20,137 nt of DNA from JALYQB01 sp035640155 (GTDB lineage: Bacteria > Actinomycetota > Actinomycetes > Mycobacteriales > Pseudonocardiaceae): contig DASQWR010000199.1 of assembly GCA_035640155.1 (NCBI GenBank), forward strand, positions 1 to 20,137. The letters are read 5' to 3'. This document shows, one piece after another, positions 7,321 to 17,047 of the stretch. Below the pieces are notes generated by a model, which saw only the letters and a program-made list of their open reading frames with translations, was not told where the DNA came from and searched no databases. Each line of letters starts with the position of its first letter. Within the stretch, counting starts at the first letter, position 1. The translations under genes and the position numbers were made by a program.

Positions 7321-8006
7321 GCCAGACCGACCCCGAGGACGGCCATCCCAGGGTGGTCGTACGAGACAAGCGGAGGATTGATCCCGTGACCGGTGAGGTG
7401 CGGGTGCCCGCGTCGGGCCCGGTGCCAGATGCGGGCAGTCCGGATGGACCCAGTTCGGATGGACCCGGTGGCACCGCCGTGGACGTCGAGGTCGGCGAGG
7501 GCGCCATCGGTGGTGTCCCCGGCGGCGACGTGCAGACCGGCGCCGACGAGCTGGAACTGCTCCGGACCGAGCTGGCGGAGCGAACCGGGGACCTGCAGCG
7601 GGTGTCGGCGGAGTACGCCAACTACCGGCGCCGCGTCGACCGCGACCGTCAGGCCGTCCTCACGTTGGCGAAGGCGCAGGTGGTCGGTGAGCTGCTCACG
7701 GTCCTCGACGACGTCGACCGCGCTGCGGAGCACGGCGACCTGTCGGGCGCGTTCAAGGCCGTGGCGGACAAGCTGGTCACCGCCCTGTCCGCGCAGGGGC
7801 TGGAGCCGTTCGGCGCGCCGGGCGACGCGTTCGACCCCGGCGTGCACGAGGCGGTGCAGCATGACACCTCGCCCGAGGTGGCCGGGCCGACCGTGACCCT
7901 CGTGCTGCGTCGCGGCTATCGGCTGGGCGAGCGCGTGCTGCGGCCGGCGATGGTCGCGGTGACCGATGTCGAGACCGGCGCCGAGGCACCGGTGGACGCA
8001 GGCTGA
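7317..8006 (+). CDS. grpE: Nucleotide exchange factor GrpE
   Basis: The 229-residue GrpE dimerises through long helices and releases ADP from DnaK. GTG 7317 overlaps the dnaK stop (GTGA), so translation is coupled. Residues 1 to about 75 are Gly/Asp/Pro-rich and disordered. A coiled coil follows from LELLRTELAERTGDLQRVSAEYANYRRR. The beta-domain carries the GrpE signature around FKAVADKLVTALSAQGLEPFG, FDPGVHEAV and the closing RRGYRLGERVLRPAMVAV. The conserved core is complete. A 15-bp tandem duplication (7437-7466) lies in the disordered N-terminal part. The unusual DnaK insert could in principle alter GrpE docking, since both lie on the nucleotide-binding domain. Confidence 0.95.
   Translation: MSQTDPEDGHPRVVVRDKRRIDPVTGEVRVPASGPVPDAGSPDGPSSDGPGGTAVDVEVGEGAIGGVPGGDVQTGADELELLRTELAERTGDLQRVSAEYANYRRRVDRDRQAVLTLAKAQVVGELLTVLDDVDRAAEHGDLSGAFKAVADKLVTALSAQGLEPFGAPGDAFDPGVHEAVQHDTSPEVAGPTVTLVLRRGYRLGERVLRPAMVAVTDVETGAEAPVDAG
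7437..7466 (+). repeat. 15-bp tandem duplication in grpE
   Basis: Two copies (7437-7451 and 7452-7466) differ at one base (agtccggatggaccc and agttcggatggaccc). They encode SPDGP-SSDGP in the non-conserved N-terminal linker, so the repeat is probably neutral. Confidence 0.85.
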
Positions 8007-8024
8007 GGGGAGGGGAGACGTCCA

Positions 8025-9233
8025 GTGAGTGCGCGAGACTGGATCGACAAGGACTTCTACGCCGAGCTGGGTGTCTCCTCCTCCGCCTCGGCGGAGGACG
8101 TCAAGCGGGCCTACCGGAAACTGGCGCGGGAACTGCACCCCGACGCCAACCCCGGCGACACCAAGGCCGAGGCGCGGTTCAAGGCGGTGTCGGAGGCATA
8201 CGGGGTACTGTCCGACCCCGACAAGCGTGCGCAGTACGACGAGGCGCGCCGGCTCTTCGGTGGCGGGGGCTTCCGCCCCGGTGGCGGGGGGTTCGGAGGG
8301 CCCGGGGCACCGGGTTCCTTCGATTTCGGCGATCTCTTCGCCGGCGCGGGTGGTCCGGCCGGAAACAGTGGCGCGGGCCTCGGCGACCTGCTCGGTGGCC
8401 TGTTCGGCGGCGGCCGGCCGGGTGCGCCGCGGGCGAACTCGACCCGACCGCGGCGGGGCGCGGACGTCGAGACCGAGGTCCGGATCGACTTCGCCGAGGC
8501 GGTAAGCGGCGCCACCGTGCCACTGCGCCTGTCCAGCCCGGCGACGTGCGGGAGCTGCGCGGGCTCGGGTGCCCGGCCCGGCACCTCCCCGCGGACCTGC
8601 CCGACCTGTGGGGGGTCCGGCCTGGTGACCCGCAGCCAGGGCTCCTTCGCGTTCTCCGAGCCGTGCCGGGACTGCCGCGGTGCCGGCCGGCTGGTGGACG
8701 ACCCGTGCCCCGAATGCGGAGGCAACGGGGTGTCCGCCCGCACCCGGACGTTGACCATGCGCATTCCGGCCGGAGTCGCCGACGGGCAGCGGATCCGGCT
8801 CAGCGGGCAGGGCGAGCCGGGGCGCCACGGCGCTCCCGCCGGGGACCTCTACGTGCTGGTGCACGTCGCCCCGCACCCGGTGTTCGGCCGGTCCGACAAG
8901 AATGGGTCCGACATCGTCCTGACGGTGCCCGTCTCGTTCCCCGAGCTGGCGTTGGGCACGACGCTCACCGTGCCCACGCTGGAGGGCTCCGTGTCGCTGA
9001 AGGTGCCGGCCGGCACGGCCAGCGGCAGCACGCTGCGGGTCCGTGGCAAGGGCATCGCCGGGCGCAACGGGCAGGCCGGCAACCTGCTGGTCACGCTGCA
9101 GGTGGTCGTCCCGCCGCGGTTGGACGCGGCCGCCCGCGAGGCGCTGGAGGCGTACGCGCGGGCCACCGCCGACCACGACCTGCGAGCCGAGCTGCGCCGA
9201 CACACGCAGCAGCGGTCGGAGGCGGCGTCGTGA
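8025..9233 (+). CDS. dnaJ: Chaperone DnaJ (Hsp40, type I)
   Basis: This 402-residue type I Hsp40 stimulates DnaK ATPase and delivers substrates. The J-domain carries the HPD triad at residues 38-40 (RELHPDANPGD). It is followed by a Gly/Phe-rich linker. The zinc-binding region spans about residues 175-235, with four CxxCxGxG units (CGSCAGSG, CPTCGGSG, CRDCRGAG, CPECGGNG). Two C-terminal beta-sandwich domains follow, with GVADGQRIRLSGQGEPG and LKVPAGTASGSTLRVRGKG. The GTG start at 8025 is preceded by a purine-rich GGGGAGGGGAGA site in the 18-base gap after grpE. The stop overlaps GTG 9230 of a short ORF leading into hspR. Confidence 0.96.
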   Translation: MSARDWIDKDFYAELGVSSSASAEDVKRAYRKLARELHPDANPGDTKAEARFKAVSEAYGVLSDPDKRAQYDEARRLFGGGGFRPGGGGFGGPGAPGSFDFGDLFAGAGGPAGNSGAGLGDLLGGLFGGGRPGAPRANSTRPRRGADVETEVRIDFAEAVSGATVPLRLSSPATCGSCAGSGARPGTSPRTCPTCGGSGLVTRSQGSFAFSEPCRDCRGAGRLVDDPCPECGGNGVSARTRTLTMRIPAGVADGQRIRLSGQGEPGRHGAPAGDLYVLVHVAPHPVFGRSDKNGSDIVLTVPVSFPELALGTTLTVPTLEGSVSLKVPAGTASGSTLRVRGKGIAGRNGQAGNLLVTLQVVVPPRLDAAAREALEAYARATADHDLRAELRRHTQQRSEAAS

Positions 9234-9307
9234 CCGCCGACGTACTGCGTCCCGCCGAGGCGGCATTATGGACCGCCGACGTACTTCGTCCAGCGGAGGC
9301 GGCATGA
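9230..9307 (+). CDS. Possible 25-codon coupling ORF bridging dnaJ and hspR
   Basis: A frame starting at GTG 9230 overlaps the dnaJ stop (GTGA) and ends in a TGA at 9305-9307 that overlaps the hspR ATG at 9304 (ATGA). The 25-residue product is two copies of TADVLRPAEAA joined by LW, arising from the 39-bp duplication. Both overlaps have the form typical of translational coupling, so ribosomes leaving dnaJ could pass through it to hspR. It has no recognised family and may serve only as a coupling device, or be accidental. Confidence 0.35.
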   Translation: MTADVLRPAEAALWTADVLRPAEAA

Positions 9308-9309
9308 TG
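9232..9309 (+). repeat. Imperfect 39-bp tandem duplication at the hspR translation start
   Basis: Copies at 9232-9270 and 9271-9309 share GACCGCCGACGTACT and GAGGCGGCAT and each ends in ATG. In copy 2 the sequence reads GCGGAGG, a good ribosome-binding site, while copy 1 has CCGAGG. The ATG ending copy 1 (9268) is in frame with hspR, creating an alternative start 12 codons upstream. Confidence 0.9.
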
Positions 9310-9765
9310 ACAGTCCCGCAACCGCCCGGAGTCGGCGACGACAGCCCGGTGTTCGTGATCTCGGTGGCCGCCCAGCTGGCCGGCCTACATGCCCAGACGT
9401 TGCGCAGCTACGACCGGTTGGGACTGGTGCGCCCCGGCCGTAGCGCGGGTGGCGGGCGCCGCTACTCCGCACGCGACATCGCGCTGCTGCAGGAGGTGCA
9501 GCGGCTCTCGCAGGATCACGGGGTCAACCTCGCGGGCATCAAGCGGATCATCGACCTGGAGAACCAGGTCGACGCGCTGCGCGCCCGCCTGGTGGAGCTG
9601 TCCGACGAGCTCGCCGAGGCACACGCCGACCTCGCGGCGGCCCATGCCGCCGCCGAGCAGGCCGCTGCTGCCGTGCACGCCAGCTACCGGCGTGACCTGG
9701 TGCCGGTCCGCCGGCCCGAGGAAAGCTCGCTGGTGGTCTGGCGCCCGCCGCGCCGCAGGCGCTGA
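9304..9765 (+). CDS. hspR: Heat-shock repressor HspR (MerR family)
   Basis: This 153-residue MerR-like repressor binds HAIR operators to shut off dnaK and clpB. The winged helix (about residues 16-80) shows FVISVAAQLAGLHAQTLRSYD, the RLGLVRPGRSAGGGRRYS wing and the IALLQEVQRLSQDHGVNLAGIKRII dimer region. An Ala/Glu-rich coiled coil follows, and the protein ends with the characteristic LVVWRPPRRRR tail. GGAGG at 9295-9299 supports ATG 9304 or 9307; an in-frame ATG at 9268 could add 12 residues. It is the last gene of the dnaK operon, giving autoregulation, and three HAIR-like targets are in this window. Confidence 0.95.
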   Translation: MMTVPQPPGVGDDSPVFVISVAAQLAGLHAQTLRSYDRLGLVRPGRSAGGGRRYSARDIALLQEVQRLSQDHGVNLAGIKRIIDLENQVDALRARLVELSDELAEAHADLAAAHAAAEQAAAAVHASYRRDLVPVRRPEESSLVVWRPPRRRR

Positions 9766-9782
9766 GACGGGCGGGGGCCGCT

Positions 9783-10952
9783 TCAGTCCACGGTGAACGG
9801 GTCGTACTTGATGCGCTCCAGAGGAGTGCCGGCCACCAGCAACCTCGACACCGTTGTGCGGATCATCGCCGGTGACCCGCACACCAGCACCTCGTGCGCG
9901 GACCAGTCGCCGGAGCGGGCCACCACGTCGGCCAGCGTGCCGTGCTCGGCTCCACCGACGGTGGGATCCTCGAGCACCGGCACGACCGACAGCCAGGGGT
10001 TGCTGGCCGCCATGGCGTTGAGCGTGTCAAGGTCGTAAAGGTCACCCCGGGTGCGCCCGCCCACGAAGAGCCGGACGTCCGGATTCTCGCCCCAGCGGGT
10101 GAGCTCCTCGAGCACCGCCCGCATCGGGGCCACGCCAGTGCCACCGGCGATCATCACCACGTTCCGGTCGGCATTCCGATCGACCGACATCCGGCCCATC
10201 GGGGACCCGATCCGCCAGCTGTCACCTACTTGCGAGTGCCCCACGATGGAACGGCTGACCCAGCCACCTCGAACGGCCCGGACGTGGAACTCCAGGAGGC
10301 CGTCCGAGCGGGGCGCGGTGGCCGGGGACAGGTAACGCCACATCCGCGGCCGCTGCGGGATCTCGATGCTGACGTACTGCCCCGCCCGGTAAGGCACCAG
10401 CTTGTCCGGCTTGACCCGCACGACCGCGAGGTCCCAGGTCAGTCGCTGGTGCTCGATGACCCGCCCGGACCACGACGTGGGGCTCCGGTCAGTCTCCGCA
10501 GCCTCCTGCATGGTCTTGGAGATGAGGTCGAAGGCGTCGGTCCAGGCCTTCTCGACCGAGGGGGTCCAGACGATGCCCGTGAAGTGCTTCATGGTACCGA
10601 TCAAAGCGGAACCGAAAGCGTCGTAGTGCGTGGCGAGCACGCCGAACTTGCGGTGGTCGCGGCCGAGCTGGCGCAGGAAGGGGACGAGGTCGTCGGGACG
10701 GTCGACCATCTGCACCACGTACACGAGGGCGCGCAGGAGACGGCTGTGCTGCACCTCCATGTTCACCGGGAAGAGCTTGCGGGTGGCGGGCGCGATGCTG
10801 AAGAGCATCCCGTAGAAGAACTTGGCAACCTCCTCGATGCGCGGCTCGACGACGGCGAAACTCTCGCGGATCAATCGCACCCGGACGGACGCGGCATCAC
10901 TCCCGGAGGGCTCAGGGCGCGGGACGGATGTCAACAGGGTGTTGAAAGTCAT
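9783..10952 (-). CDS. Flavohemoglobin, type II-like (globin + FAD/NAD reductase)
   Basis: The 389-residue protein joins an N-terminal globin (about 20-155) to a ferredoxin-reductase-like FAD/NAD module. The globin has FYGMLFSIAPATRKLFP, Gln68 at a likely distal position, and a probable proximal His100 in LGRDHRKFGV. The reductase part shows YRAGQYVSIEIPQRPRMWRYLSPA, the NAD loop AGGTGVAPMRAV (269-280) and CGSPAMI (358-364). Classical Hmp has an RxYS motif for FAD; here it reads RYLS, and overall length matches the type II mycobacterial protein Rv0385 (about 390 residues), which lies next to clpB in M. tuberculosis. Type II proteins are reported to be poor NO dioxygenases and linked to D-lactate oxidation; function here is inferred. 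The gene converges on hspR with a 17-base gap and diverges from the lipase gene. Confidence 0.85.
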   Translation of the reverse strand: MTFNTLLTSVPRPEPSGSDAASVRVRLIRESFAVVEPRIEEVAKFFYGMLFSIAPATRKLFPVNMEVQHSRLLRALVYVVQMVDRPDDLVPFLRQLGRDHRKFGVLATHYDAFGSALIGTMKHFTGIVWTPSVEKAWTDAFDLISKTMQEAAETDRSPTSWSGRVIEHQRLTWDLAVVRVKPDKLVPYRAGQYVSIEIPQRPRMWRYLSPATAPRSDGLLEFHVRAVRGGWVSRSIVGHSQVGDSWRIGSPMGRMSVDRNADRNVVMIAGGTGVAPMRAVLEELTRWGENPDVRLFVGGRTRGDLYDLDTLNAMAASNPWLSVVPVLEDPTVGGAEHGTLADVVARSGDWSAHEVLVCGSPAMIRTTVSRLLVAGTPLERIKYDPFTVD

Positions 10953-11159
10953 GTTCCGGGCGCGTCTTCTCCAGGTTGGCGGCGGTCGCCTCCACGGTGA
11001 CCGCCGGCGAGGGTGCTCAGTTCCCCGACGAACCGCAAGCCTAGTCCTCAACCGCCATGGCCGGGCGGTCGCCCGTGAGCGGAGCCCGGGTCCGCACGAT
11101 CGATCGCTAGCGTGGTAGCCGGAGCACGGTGGCTGGGACAGCAGGGGCAAGGAGGTCGG

Positions 11160-12383
11160 ATGGGTATCGGGTGGCAGCGGGCAACCGTCGCGGCCTGCAC
11201 CGCGGTGCTGGCGCTCCTCGCCTTGATGGCATGCGGCGCGTCGCGGGAGGCGATGCCACCGGTGGTTGCACCGCAGGAACCGCCGGATACGGCGGCCGGG
11301 CCGCAGCGGACCGGACCCGAATCCCCGCCCGGGACACTGCTGGACGCGCGTGCCGTCGCCGACCCGCACCCGTCGCTGGCCCGGATCGGGGCCCGGATGT
11401 GGCAGATGCGCTACGCGTCGCGCTCCGGGCTGGACGACGCTCCCGTCGAGGTCACCGGGGTGGTGATCGAGCCGGCCGGCAGCCCACCGGCCGGTGGTTG
11501 GCCGGTCGTGTCCTACGCGCACGCCACCACCGGGCTCGCCGACGCGTGCGCACCGTCGCGCTCGTCGAACCTGCTCGGGCAGCTCACGGTGGTGCTGCCG
11601 CTGGTCGCGCGCGGTTACCTCGTCACGGCCAGCGACTACGAGGGGCTCGGTACCCCGGGCCCGCATCCCTACCTGCAGCCGGTCAGCGAGGGGCGCGGAG
11701 TGATCGACGTCGTGCGCGCGGCGCGGATGCTGGTGCCGGCCGCCTCGCAGCGGTGGGTGGCGCTCGGGATCTCGCAGGGTGGGCAGGGTGCCTGGGCGGC
11801 GGGTGAGCTCGCCGGGGAGTGGGGCCGCGGGCTCGACCACCTCGGAGCGGCCGCGTTGGCTCCGCCCACCGACATCGGCTCGCTGGCCGACGACGTGCCC
11901 GACGACCTGAGCACGCTGCAGCAGGCGTTCTACCCGGGGGTGCTGGCGTCGCTGAAGCTGCGCCACCCCGAACTGGACTTCGCCGACTACCTCTCCGGCG
12001 GCGCGCTCGCCGCCCTGCCCGCCGTGCTGGACAGCTGCGACAGCCTGGACTTCGCCAGCTTCCCCGCGGCCGATCTCACGCCACGCTCGCCCGAGGTGCT
12101 CGAGCAGGCGCGGGCGTGGCTTGACGAGCTCGCACTGCCGTCGCGGCCGGCCGCCGGCCCGCTGTTCGTCGCCGCGGGCACCGTCGACGCCCTGGTGCCG
12201 GTGGACACGGTCGACGTCGCAGTCGAGCAGGCGTGCGCGTTCGGCGGTGCCGTCGAGTACCGCCGCTACCCCGGTGCGGGTCATCCGGCCTTGCCGGCGG
12301 CGGCGACGGACACCCTGCGCTGGATCGCCGACCGGTTCGCGGGCCTGCCGGCCCCGTCGACCTGCGGGACCGGAACCGCTTGA
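11160..12383 (+). CDS. Secretory lipase-family (LIP) alpha/beta-hydrolase lipoprotein
   Basis: This 407-residue protein has a lipoprotein-type signal: positively charged start, hydrophobic core AVLALLALMA, then Cys in LMAC, after which a Pro-rich spacer begins. The hydrolase domain resembles secretory lipases (PF03583, as in fungal LIP and actinobacterial proteins): WPVVSYAHATTGLADACAPS, GYLVTASDYEGLGTPGPHPY, nucleophile Ser205 in GISQGG, Asp343 in GTVDALVP and His375 in GAGHPA, which would complete the triad. It likely hydrolyses esters or triglycerides at the outer membrane face. ATG 11160 follows GGAGG at 11151-11155. The 207-base gap to the flavohemoglobin gene is divergent; no clear operator was seen there. 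Its stop codon lies inside the clpB HAIR operator. Confidence 0.88.
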   Translation: MGIGWQRATVAACTAVLALLALMACGASREAMPPVVAPQEPPDTAAGPQRTGPESPPGTLLDARAVADPHPSLARIGARMWQMRYASRSGLDDAPVEVTGVVIEPAGSPPAGGWPVVSYAHATTGLADACAPSRSSNLLGQLTVVLPLVARGYLVTASDYEGLGTPGPHPYLQPVSEGRGVIDVVRAARMLVPAASQRWVALGISQGGQGAWAAGELAGEWGRGLDHLGAAALAPPTDIGSLADDVPDDLSTLQQAFYPGVLASLKLRHPELDFADYLSGGALAALPAVLDSCDSLDFASFPAADLTPRSPEVLEQARAWLDELALPSRPAAGPLFVAAGTVDALVPVDTVDVAVEQACAFGGAVEYRRYPGAGHPALPAAATDTLRWIADRFAGLPAPSTCGTGTA

Positions 12384-12399
12384 GCGGAACAGGCTCAAC
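12379..12399. promoter_or_regulatory. HAIR operator for HspR upstream of clpB
   Basis: CTTGAGC-N7-GCTCAAC is the best HAIR match in the window (consensus CTTGAGT-N7-ACTCAAG), with full symmetry except for the outermost pair. It overlaps the lipase stop codon (12381-12383), and the spacer GGAACAG holds the -35-like element of the promoter below. Confidence 0.8.
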
Positions 12400-12411
12400 T
12401 TTCCTCGCGTT
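12386..12411 (+). promoter_or_regulatory. Sigma-H/sigma-R-like clpB promoter embedded in the HAIR operator
   Basis: GGAAC at 12386-12390 and GTT at 12409-12411 are 18 bases apart, as before dnaK. The GGAAC is inside the HAIR spacer, so HspR binding should directly exclude the sigma factor. The predicted transcript would start about 50 bases before the clpB ATG. Confidence 0.6.
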
Positions 12412-12466
12412 GAGGGGTGTAGGCGGGCATTATGGGGCTCGCCGGAGCCACCGCGGAGGGAACTGG

Positions 12467-15052
<2,586 letters not shown>

Positions 15053-15117
15053 CCCGCGCGACGTGCTGACCGTCAACCGCCGCGTCAAGGCTGTGCTCGC
15101 CTGACTCGGAGGCGCTC

Positions 15118-15149
15118 TGCTATCAGATGAGTGGGGAGTTGTGATAGCA
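15118..15149. promoter_or_regulatory. Perfect 8-bp inverted repeat: toxin-antitoxin operator/promoter
   Basis: TGCTATCA (15118-15125) and TGATAGCA (15142-15149) are perfect inverted copies with a 16-base spacer, ending eight bases before the antitoxin GTG. The right arm contains TAGCAT (15145-15150), a TAnnnT -10 element exactly six bases before the GTG, suggesting a leaderless transcript. Ribbon-helix-helix antitoxins typically bind such sites with their toxin. Confidence 0.65.
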
Positions 15150-15156
15150 TGCCAGG

Positions 15157-15444
15157 GTGAGACAGCTCCTGCTCCGGATTCCCGACGACCTGCATGCCCG
15201 TATCAGCGAACGGGCGCGGCGCTCCGGACGTTCTGCCAATGCCATCGTCAGTGAGATGCTGGAGAACGGCGTTGCCGATGAGTCGGGGGATTCCCGAGCT
15301 CTGCTGCGGGCGAAGGCACGTCGGCTGGGGGTGCTCGCCACCGCCCCGGCCTCTCCCGTCGGTCCTGCCGCACGCCGAGCGGGGCTGGATTCGATGCGCG
15401 GGGCCGGTCCGGTGCTCGACCGCATCCTCGCCGAGGGTCGGTAG
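15157..15444 (+). CDS. FitA/VapB-like ribbon-helix-helix antitoxin
   Basis: This 95-residue protein starts MRQLLLRIPDDLHARISERARRSG, a ribbon-helix-helix DNA-binding fold in which the LLLRIP strand pairs in the dimer; the second helix is SANAIVSEMLENGV. The C-terminal part (RRAGLDSMRGAGPVLDRILAE) is flexible and should thread onto the toxin. The GTG start has no ribosome-binding site but a -10-like TAGCAT six bases upstream, so leaderless translation is likely. The toxin gene begins two bases after its stop. The closest family by eye is FitA-like VapB. The operator at 15118-15149 suggests autoregulation. Confidence 0.85.
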   Translation: MRQLLLRIPDDLHARISERARRSGRSANAIVSEMLENGVADESGDSRALLRAKARRLGVLATAPASPVGPAARRAGLDSMRGAGPVLDRILAEGR

Positions 15445-15446
15445 AG

Positions 15447-15905
15447 GTGCTCGTCTATCTCGATTCGTCGGTGCTCGGCCGTGCCTACCTTCCCGACGAG
15501 GACGGCCACGAGCTTGCCGACGGGTTGCTCACCGGTTTCGAGCACCTGCTGGTCACCTCGACCTGGACAGCTGTGGAGGTGACCTCAGCGCTGTGCCGCG
15601 CAGCCCGTGGCCACCGGATCGCGAATCCGGACGAGCTGCTAGCGGTGCTCGCTGCGGACCTGGGGGAGGACGGGCCGGTCACCGTGCTTCGAGCTGCCCC
15701 CGAGCAGGTGGAGCACCGAAGCACCCGGCTCGTGCGGGAGCATCCGTTGCGGTCCCTGGACGCGCTGCACCTCGCTGTTGCGGAGATCGCCGCGGTCCCG
15801 CTTCTGGAGCCCGGTGAGCAGCTCGGATTCGCCAGCCGGGACGAGGCGCAGCGGAGCGCAGCAGTCGCCCTGGGCTTCGTGGACATCTGGCCACCGGCCC
15901 GGTAA
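15447..15905 (+). CDS. vapC: VapC-type PIN-domain ribonuclease toxin
   Basis: The 152-residue PIN protein carries the four acidic metal-binding positions: Asp6 (YLDSSVLG), Glu44 (TAVEVTSAL), Asp105 (RSLDALHLA) and Asp132 (FASRDEAQ). VapC toxins cleave tRNA or rRNA and are neutralised by the cognate antitoxin, here the gene just upstream. All catalytic residues are present, so it should be active. The start is GTG 15447, with GTAGAG just before it. The pair lies between clpB and the graspetide-type genes, on accessory DNA. Its specific RNA target cannot be told from sequence. Confidence 0.9.
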   Translation: MLVYLDSSVLGRAYLPDEDGHELADGLLTGFEHLLVTSTWTAVEVTSALCRAARGHRIANPDELLAVLAADLGEDGPVTVLRAAPEQVEHRSTRLVREHPLRSLDALHLAVAEIAAVPLLEPGEQLGFASRDEAQRSAAVALGFVDIWPPAR

Positions 15906-15935
15906 CCCGAGAAATGCAGCAGTCGCCTGACGGTG

Positions 15936-17047
15936 TCACGTTCGAGCTTGGAGCGGGCGGCCCGGCTCGTCGAGCCAGGTCCATGGGTGCTCGCGGGTCA
16001 CGCTCAGTCCGAAGCGGTCCCAGCCGGGTTGCCCGAGTGCGAGCCACTGGCGGTGGGCCTCCTCGATGACTCCCCACAGCCGGTGGGCGCCGGTTTCGTG
16101 GACGCGTCGTCTGCCGTCCTCGGCCTCGGCGTGCACCTCACACCAGGAACCGTCCGGACTGGTCAGCACGGTGTGGCGGGGCGGCTCACCGGGGCCGTCA
16201 CCGCTGAGGCTGAACTCGGTGCCGGGGGGCAGTGCGTGGTGGGCGAGGAACCAGACCACGCCGTGCTCCCACGGCCGAGGCAGGTCCAGGGTGGTGGTGC
16301 GTTCGTTCGCCATCCCGTGGTCACGTGGCGGGCGTCGGGTACGCGGCTCGTCGCGGACGTGGCGCATCGCCATGAAGCTGGCGTAGGTGGAGTCGAACCT
16401 GCCGTCGACCCGCTGGCCGTCGCGGCGCAGCAGGACCAGGTTGCCGGCCAGCGGCGCGACTTTGAGGTCGACGAGGATCAGGCCGCCCTCGCGGACCTGC
16501 TCGACCCACGCCCACGGCACGGACGGAACCGAACAGGTGCCGACGATCCGGTCGTAGGGCGCGTGCTCGGGCAAGCCGTCCACACCATCAGCGGTGACCA
16601 GGGTGGGCGGTATCCGATCCGGGCCAGGCGCTCCCGGGCCAGCTGGACCAGGTCGGGCTCGATGTCGACGCTGAAGACGTGCTGGTCACCGATGCGGTGG
16701 GAGAGCAGCGCCGCGTTGTACCCGGTGCCGGTACCGATCTCGAGCACGTCATGGCCGTCTCGCACGTCGAGGGTCTCGAGCATCCGAGTCATCAGGCCGG
16801 GCATGCTGGTCGACGATCGGCCGCCGGGCAGCACGAACAGCGCGGTGTTCGAGTAGACGAGGGCCAGGTCGTCAGCGGTCGAGCGCGGGGTCCACGTTCC
16901 GGTGGACGGGTCGTAGAGGTGCTGGACGGGGACCAGTTCGTGACGCGGCACGGCGCGCACCGCGGCCTGCCACTCCGGCGACCGCACCTTGCCCAACCGG
17001 ACGAGTTCGTCGGCGAGTCCGGCCGCCAAGGTCGTCCAGTCGGTCAC
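15936..17047 (-). pseudogene. PIMT-like methyltransferase of an ATP-grasp (graspetide) system, frameshifted
   Basis: The minus-strand gene begins at GTG 17047, overlapping the stop of the ATP-grasp gene (GTGA). Residues 1-148 include SMPGLMTRMLETL and the SAM loop VLEIGTGTGYNAALL (101-115), ending ARIGYRP. The family continuation, TLVTADGVDGLPEHAPYDRI, is found in another frame, and a single missing base near 16604-16605 explains the break. The rest reads WAWVEQVREGGLILVDLK and an extended C-terminal domain ending WDRFGLSVTREHPWTWLD. Adding one base gives exactly 370 residues, the usual size for methyltransferases of ATP-grasp peptide maturase systems. Such enzymes methylate aspartate to form aspartimide or isoaspartate in graspetides. 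It may be a pseudogene or a sequencing slip. Confidence 0.85.

Noticed and set aside
7230..9305. 691-codon minus-strand frame antisense to grpE and dnaJ
   Set aside because: Shadow of real genes; no family pattern or start signal.
9783..12398. 871-codon minus-strand open frame covering the flavohemoglobin and the whole lipase gene antisense
   Set aside because: Only the 389 codons from ATG 10952 match a family; the rest is a high-GC shadow of the lipase gene.
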